Of a stretch of 14,100 nt of DNA, positions 11,976-14,100 are shown piece by piece. The notes below the pieces were generated by a model. It had not been told where the DNA came from. It worked only from the letters and a program-made list of their open reading frames with translations, and did no database searches. The position numbers and the translations under genes are program-made. The first letter of the stretch is position 1. Each line of letters begins with the position of its first letter. This DNA is from Phycisphaerales bacterium (lineage in GTDB: Bacteria > Planctomycetota > Phycisphaerae > Phycisphaerales > UBA1924), in NCBI GenBank assembly GCA_030680655.1, contig JAUXUZ010000344.1, forward strand, positions 1-14,100, written 5' to 3'.

Positions 11976-13979
11976 TTACGGGCAGCCGTTGAAGTACGCG
12001 TCGATGTAGACGATGAAGTCGTTGTTGTTCAGAGCGTTATCGGGACCGCTGACGCCGCCGGCCTTGCCGATGTCCGCGATGAGCATGTCACCGTTGAAGA
12101 ACGCGTCGATGAAGGCGATGAAGTCGTTGTTGTCCAGGATCCCGTCGGGGCCGCTGGCGCCGCCCTGGCCACCGACATCGGCGGTGCAGACAGCCGGCAC
12201 TTTGATGTCCTCGATCGCCAGAGAGTTGCCCTGATAGCCCGAGGCGCCCGACGGGCCCTTGAACAGGCCCATGCGGGCCGTGCCCAACACCGGCTGCGCG
12301 GCTGAGTCAAAGCGGAACGTGTACAGAGCGCCCCACATGATGGCGTTGGGCCCGAACGTGCGGATGCCGCGCGTGGGAACATCTACGTCCTGCGTTGTCG
12401 GATCGACCGTCCAGACGAGTTTACCGCCGGCATTGGAAGTCTGCCACGGGTTGTTGAGCACGCGGTCGCCCGAGTGATACTTCGGAGCATTGAGGCTCAA
12501 GTTGGTGGGGGCATCGCCCGCCGGCGTGCGGAGCGAGAACGATCCGCCCGCCCGGTCGGAGTTGATGTTCATAATCATGTAGTTGTAGCTCCAGCCCCCT
12601 TCCGGAATCGGAATGACATGGCTGGCGACGATGAACCGCCCCTGGATGTCGGAGTTGAACGTGACCCACTGGTTCGACGGCAGGATCGCCGCATCGGGCT
12701 GTGAGGACGTCCAGTGGCGCCACCTGTCGGTCACGCTGGCGGTGCGCTCGTGGAAGTTCACGTTGGTGAGGTTGATCCCTGCGTCGCCTCCGGCGGTCTT
12801 CTCCAGCGCCCAGAATTCAAGAGCGGTCATGCGGCGCACCGTTGCCGCGGTGAACGACGGCGAGGAGTTCAGCATCGTCGCAGGGTTGACCTTGCGCATC
12901 GAGAAGTTGTTGCGTCCGTTGTTCCACTGCGCATCGTCCTGCGTCACGTAATGGCAGTCGACGTAGTAGTCGGCGCCGGGGTTGCTCGCCGGTGCCACGT
13001 CGCTGTTGGCAACGACGAGTCGACGGCTGACCACGTCACCCGACCCGGGGGCCGTGCCGACCAGCGGCGTCCATGGGTAGGTGTACACGCCAGTCGTCGG
13101 GTTCACATCGAAGCGCGGGCCAAGGTAGGAGCGGCTGCCGTTGAGCCCCGATCCGTAGAGGTCAGAGCAGTTGATGCCCAACTGTGCGCCGCCGCTGGGC
13201 GGGACGTCGCAAGGACCCATGTCGGGGAACGCGCCGGAGTTTGTGCTGAGGAACCCGTGCTTGAGCCACGACATGCCCAACTGGTCGAAGCGCCCGTTCT
13301 TGTAGCGGTACATCTGCTGACCGATGACCGGGTGGAGCTGATTGCTCGCCTGCCACTCAACGGGCACATCGCCGATGTTCCACGAGTCGGTGCCGACCGC
13401 GTAGGCGCGGACATCAGCGACGGTTCCAACCGCAGCGCTGGACGCCATCCAAACCGAGCCCGTGCCGTAGTTGGACATGTCTGAGAGGTTGCCGATGGTC
13501 ACGTCCGGACCCGGTGTCCGAGGAACGGGCACCGAACCGACCAGCGTGAACGTGCCGCTCGACGTGCCCGACCCGGCGACGCGGATCATGTAGCTGGTGC
13601 CGGCAACGGCCGGGAAGCTGACGCGAGATTGCGTGCTGCAAGCGTTGTCGTTGCAGGTGACCTCCGCTGCGAGCCCGAGCTGGCCGATGGTGAAGACCTG
13701 CAGCACGGTGTTGTACGAGGTGCCGTTGCAGGTCTCGAACTCGACGGTCTGGCTGGTCGTGCAATCAAAGCGGTACCAAACGTCCTTGGCATACGCGCTG
13801 TTGCCACAAGACCCGACTAGACCGAAGTCGTTCGACGCTGTTGCGGTTGTGCCGGCGATGGTCGACGGCATGCCGATCGTGATCGGGTTCGAGAGCGAGT
13901 CGTTTGCGGGTTGCGCAAATGCGGCGGCTGCGAGGGTGCTGCCAGCAATGGCAACGACAACGTGGATATTGCGGGTCAT
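11976..13979 (-). CDS. Secreted protein with PPC-like domain and C-terminal GC-type dockerin
   Basis: A 667-residue exported protein. The signal peptide is MTRNIHVVVAIAGSTLAAAA with predicted cleavage after AFA (about residue 22). Residues 23-150 (ANDSLSNPITIG, DVWYRFDC, GTFTLV) resemble the beta-sandwich pre-peptidase C-type domain seen in planctomycete secreted proteins. The middle (about 155-596) has segments that recur in such proteins from memory: HPVIGQQMYRYKNGRFDQLG, MSWLKHGF, CSDLYGSGLNGS, and YNYMIMNINSDRAGGSFS; its function is unknown. The C-terminus (597-667) is a two-repeat dockerin-like domain, SGPDGILDNNDFIAFIDAFF and SGPDNALNNNDFIVYIDAYF, flanked by C598 and C666 near the very end (GCP). 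This is the 'GC-type dockerin' of Planctomycetota. The ATG at 13979 has GGAG nine bases upstream; the in-frame ATG at 14078 would precede the promoter. The partner of the dockerin is unknown. Confidence 0.85.
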   Translation of the reverse strand: MTRNIHVVVAIAGSTLAAAAFAQPANDSLSNPITIGMPSTIAGTTATASNDFGLVGSCGNSAYAKDVWYRFDCTTSQTVEFETCNGTSYNTVLQVFTIGQLGLAAEVTCNDNACSTQSRVSFPAVAGTSYMIRVAGSGTSSGTFTLVGSVPVPRTPGPDVTIGNLSDMSNYGTGSVWMASSAAVGTVADVRAYAVGTDSWNIGDVPVEWQASNQLHPVIGQQMYRYKNGRFDQLGMSWLKHGFLSTNSGAFPDMGPCDVPPSGGAQLGINCSDLYGSGLNGSRSYLGPRFDVNPTTGVYTYPWTPLVGTAPGSGDVVSRRLVVANSDVAPASNPGADYYVDCHYVTQDDAQWNNGRNNFSMRKVNPATMLNSSPSFTAATVRRMTALEFWALEKTAGGDAGINLTNVNFHERTASVTDRWRHWTSSQPDAAILPSNQWVTFNSDIQGRFIVASHVIPIPEGGWSYNYMIMNINSDRAGGSFSLRTPAGDAPTNLSLNAPKYHSGDRVLNNPWQTSNAGGKLVWTVDPTTQDVDVPTRGIRTFGPNAIMWGALYTFRFDSAAQPVLGTARMGLFKGPSGASGYQGNSLAIEDIKVPAVCTADVGGQGGASGPDGILDNNDFIAFIDAFFNGDMLIADIGKAGGVSGPDNALNNNDFIVYIDAYFNGCP
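11986..12137 (-). repeat. Dockerin repeats conserved at DNA level
   Basis: A 47-base unit occurs at 11986-12032 and again at 12091-12137, 105 bases (35 codons) apart, with 43 of 47 bases the same by eye. They encode NNDFI..IDA(F/Y)FNG in the two dockerin repeats. The high DNA identity suggests a recent duplication or conversion, or strong codon bias. Confidence 0.85.
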
Positions 13980-13988
13980 GTGTGGGGA

Positions 13989-13992
13989 CTCC
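13989..13992 (-). promoter_or_regulatory. RBS that fixes the dockerin protein start
   Basis: GGAG lies nine bases before the ATG at 13979, directly ahead of a classic signal peptide. This rules out the longer reading from 14078. Confidence 0.7.
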
Positions 13993-14059
13993 CGTTTGCA
14001 GGTCGAAGGACGAACCGCCCGGAGCCGGGCAGCGACTGTGCGACCTTCTCGATGCCGAA

Positions 14060-14088
14060 AGAATACCTGATAAACCACCCTGTCGCAA
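14060..14088 (-). promoter_or_regulatory. Promoter of the dockerin protein gene
   Basis: On the minus strand TTGCGA (14088-14083), a 17-base spacer and TATTCT (14065-14060) give a good sigma-70 match. Transcription would start near 14053, with a leader of about 74 bases that contains a small GC hairpin (14017-14030). Confidence 0.65.
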
Positions 14089-14090
14089 GG

Positions 14091-14100
14091 CCAAATTTGG
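14091..14100. promoter_or_regulatory. Palindrome CCAAATTTGG beside the -35 box
   Basis: A perfect 10-base palindrome touches the upstream side of the dockerin gene's -35 box, two bases away. It could be an operator half of a larger site or an AT-rich upstream element. The window ends here, so its context is not visible. Confidence 0.35.

Noticed and set aside
13980..14078. Longer start of the dockerin protein at 14078
   Set aside because: It would place the start codon between or upstream of the -10 box, and adds an Arg-rich segment before a classic signal peptide that has its own RBS.
1..14100. CRISPR arrays, insertion sequences, tRNA or rRNA genes, phage genes
   Set aside because: Looked for and not seen. 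The only repeats are the short ones listed, and gene content is chromosomal.

Overview
The window is GC-rich bacterial chromosome with 12 protein-coding genes. It most probably comes from a planctomycete of the class Phycisphaerae. Four things point there: an exported protein ending in a two-repeat 'GC-type' dockerin, an S8 protease with an LEPR-XLL-like N-terminal motif, a pilin-like/DUF1559-type domain with an H...DG motif, and an archaeal-type cofactor-independent phosphoglycerate mutase (apgM). This placement is inference from protein families; no rRNA or tRNA gene was seen.

Layout. (1) 1-222 has no recognised gene; it holds a 10-base direct repeat, a weak hairpin and a possible promoter. 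(2) 223-2054 is an ECF sigma factor gene that overlaps (ATGA) a gene for a single-pass membrane protein. That protein joins a duplicated cytoplasmic helical module to an extracytoplasmic pilin-like domain, and is best read as an unusual anti-sigma factor. (3) 2135-3073 is the ribosomal unit rpmI-rplT (L35, L20), with its own TATAAT promoter, a structured leader and a very strong intrinsic terminator; infC is not next to it. (4) 3116-9894 is a run of six co-directional genes with gaps of 1 to 45 bases: an M50 site-2-type membrane protease, apgM, a zinc-ribbon membrane protein, an M3 oligoendopeptidase, and an ABC-2 exporter (ATPase plus permease). (5) On the minus strand, 9911-11710 encodes an S8 subtilase and 11976-13979 a secreted GC-dockerin protein. 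A strong terminator separates them, and the dockerin gene has a clear promoter and RBS. The S8 gene converges on the ABC permease gene with 16 bases between stops.

How they work together. The sigma/membrane-protein pair looks like a signal-transduction module. rpmI-rplT is housekeeping and probably autoregulated by L20. The six-gene run mixes central metabolism, proteolysis and export without one evident pathway. The two minus-strand genes encode exported proteins. The most novel element is the sigma/pilin-like anti-sigma pair at 223-2054.
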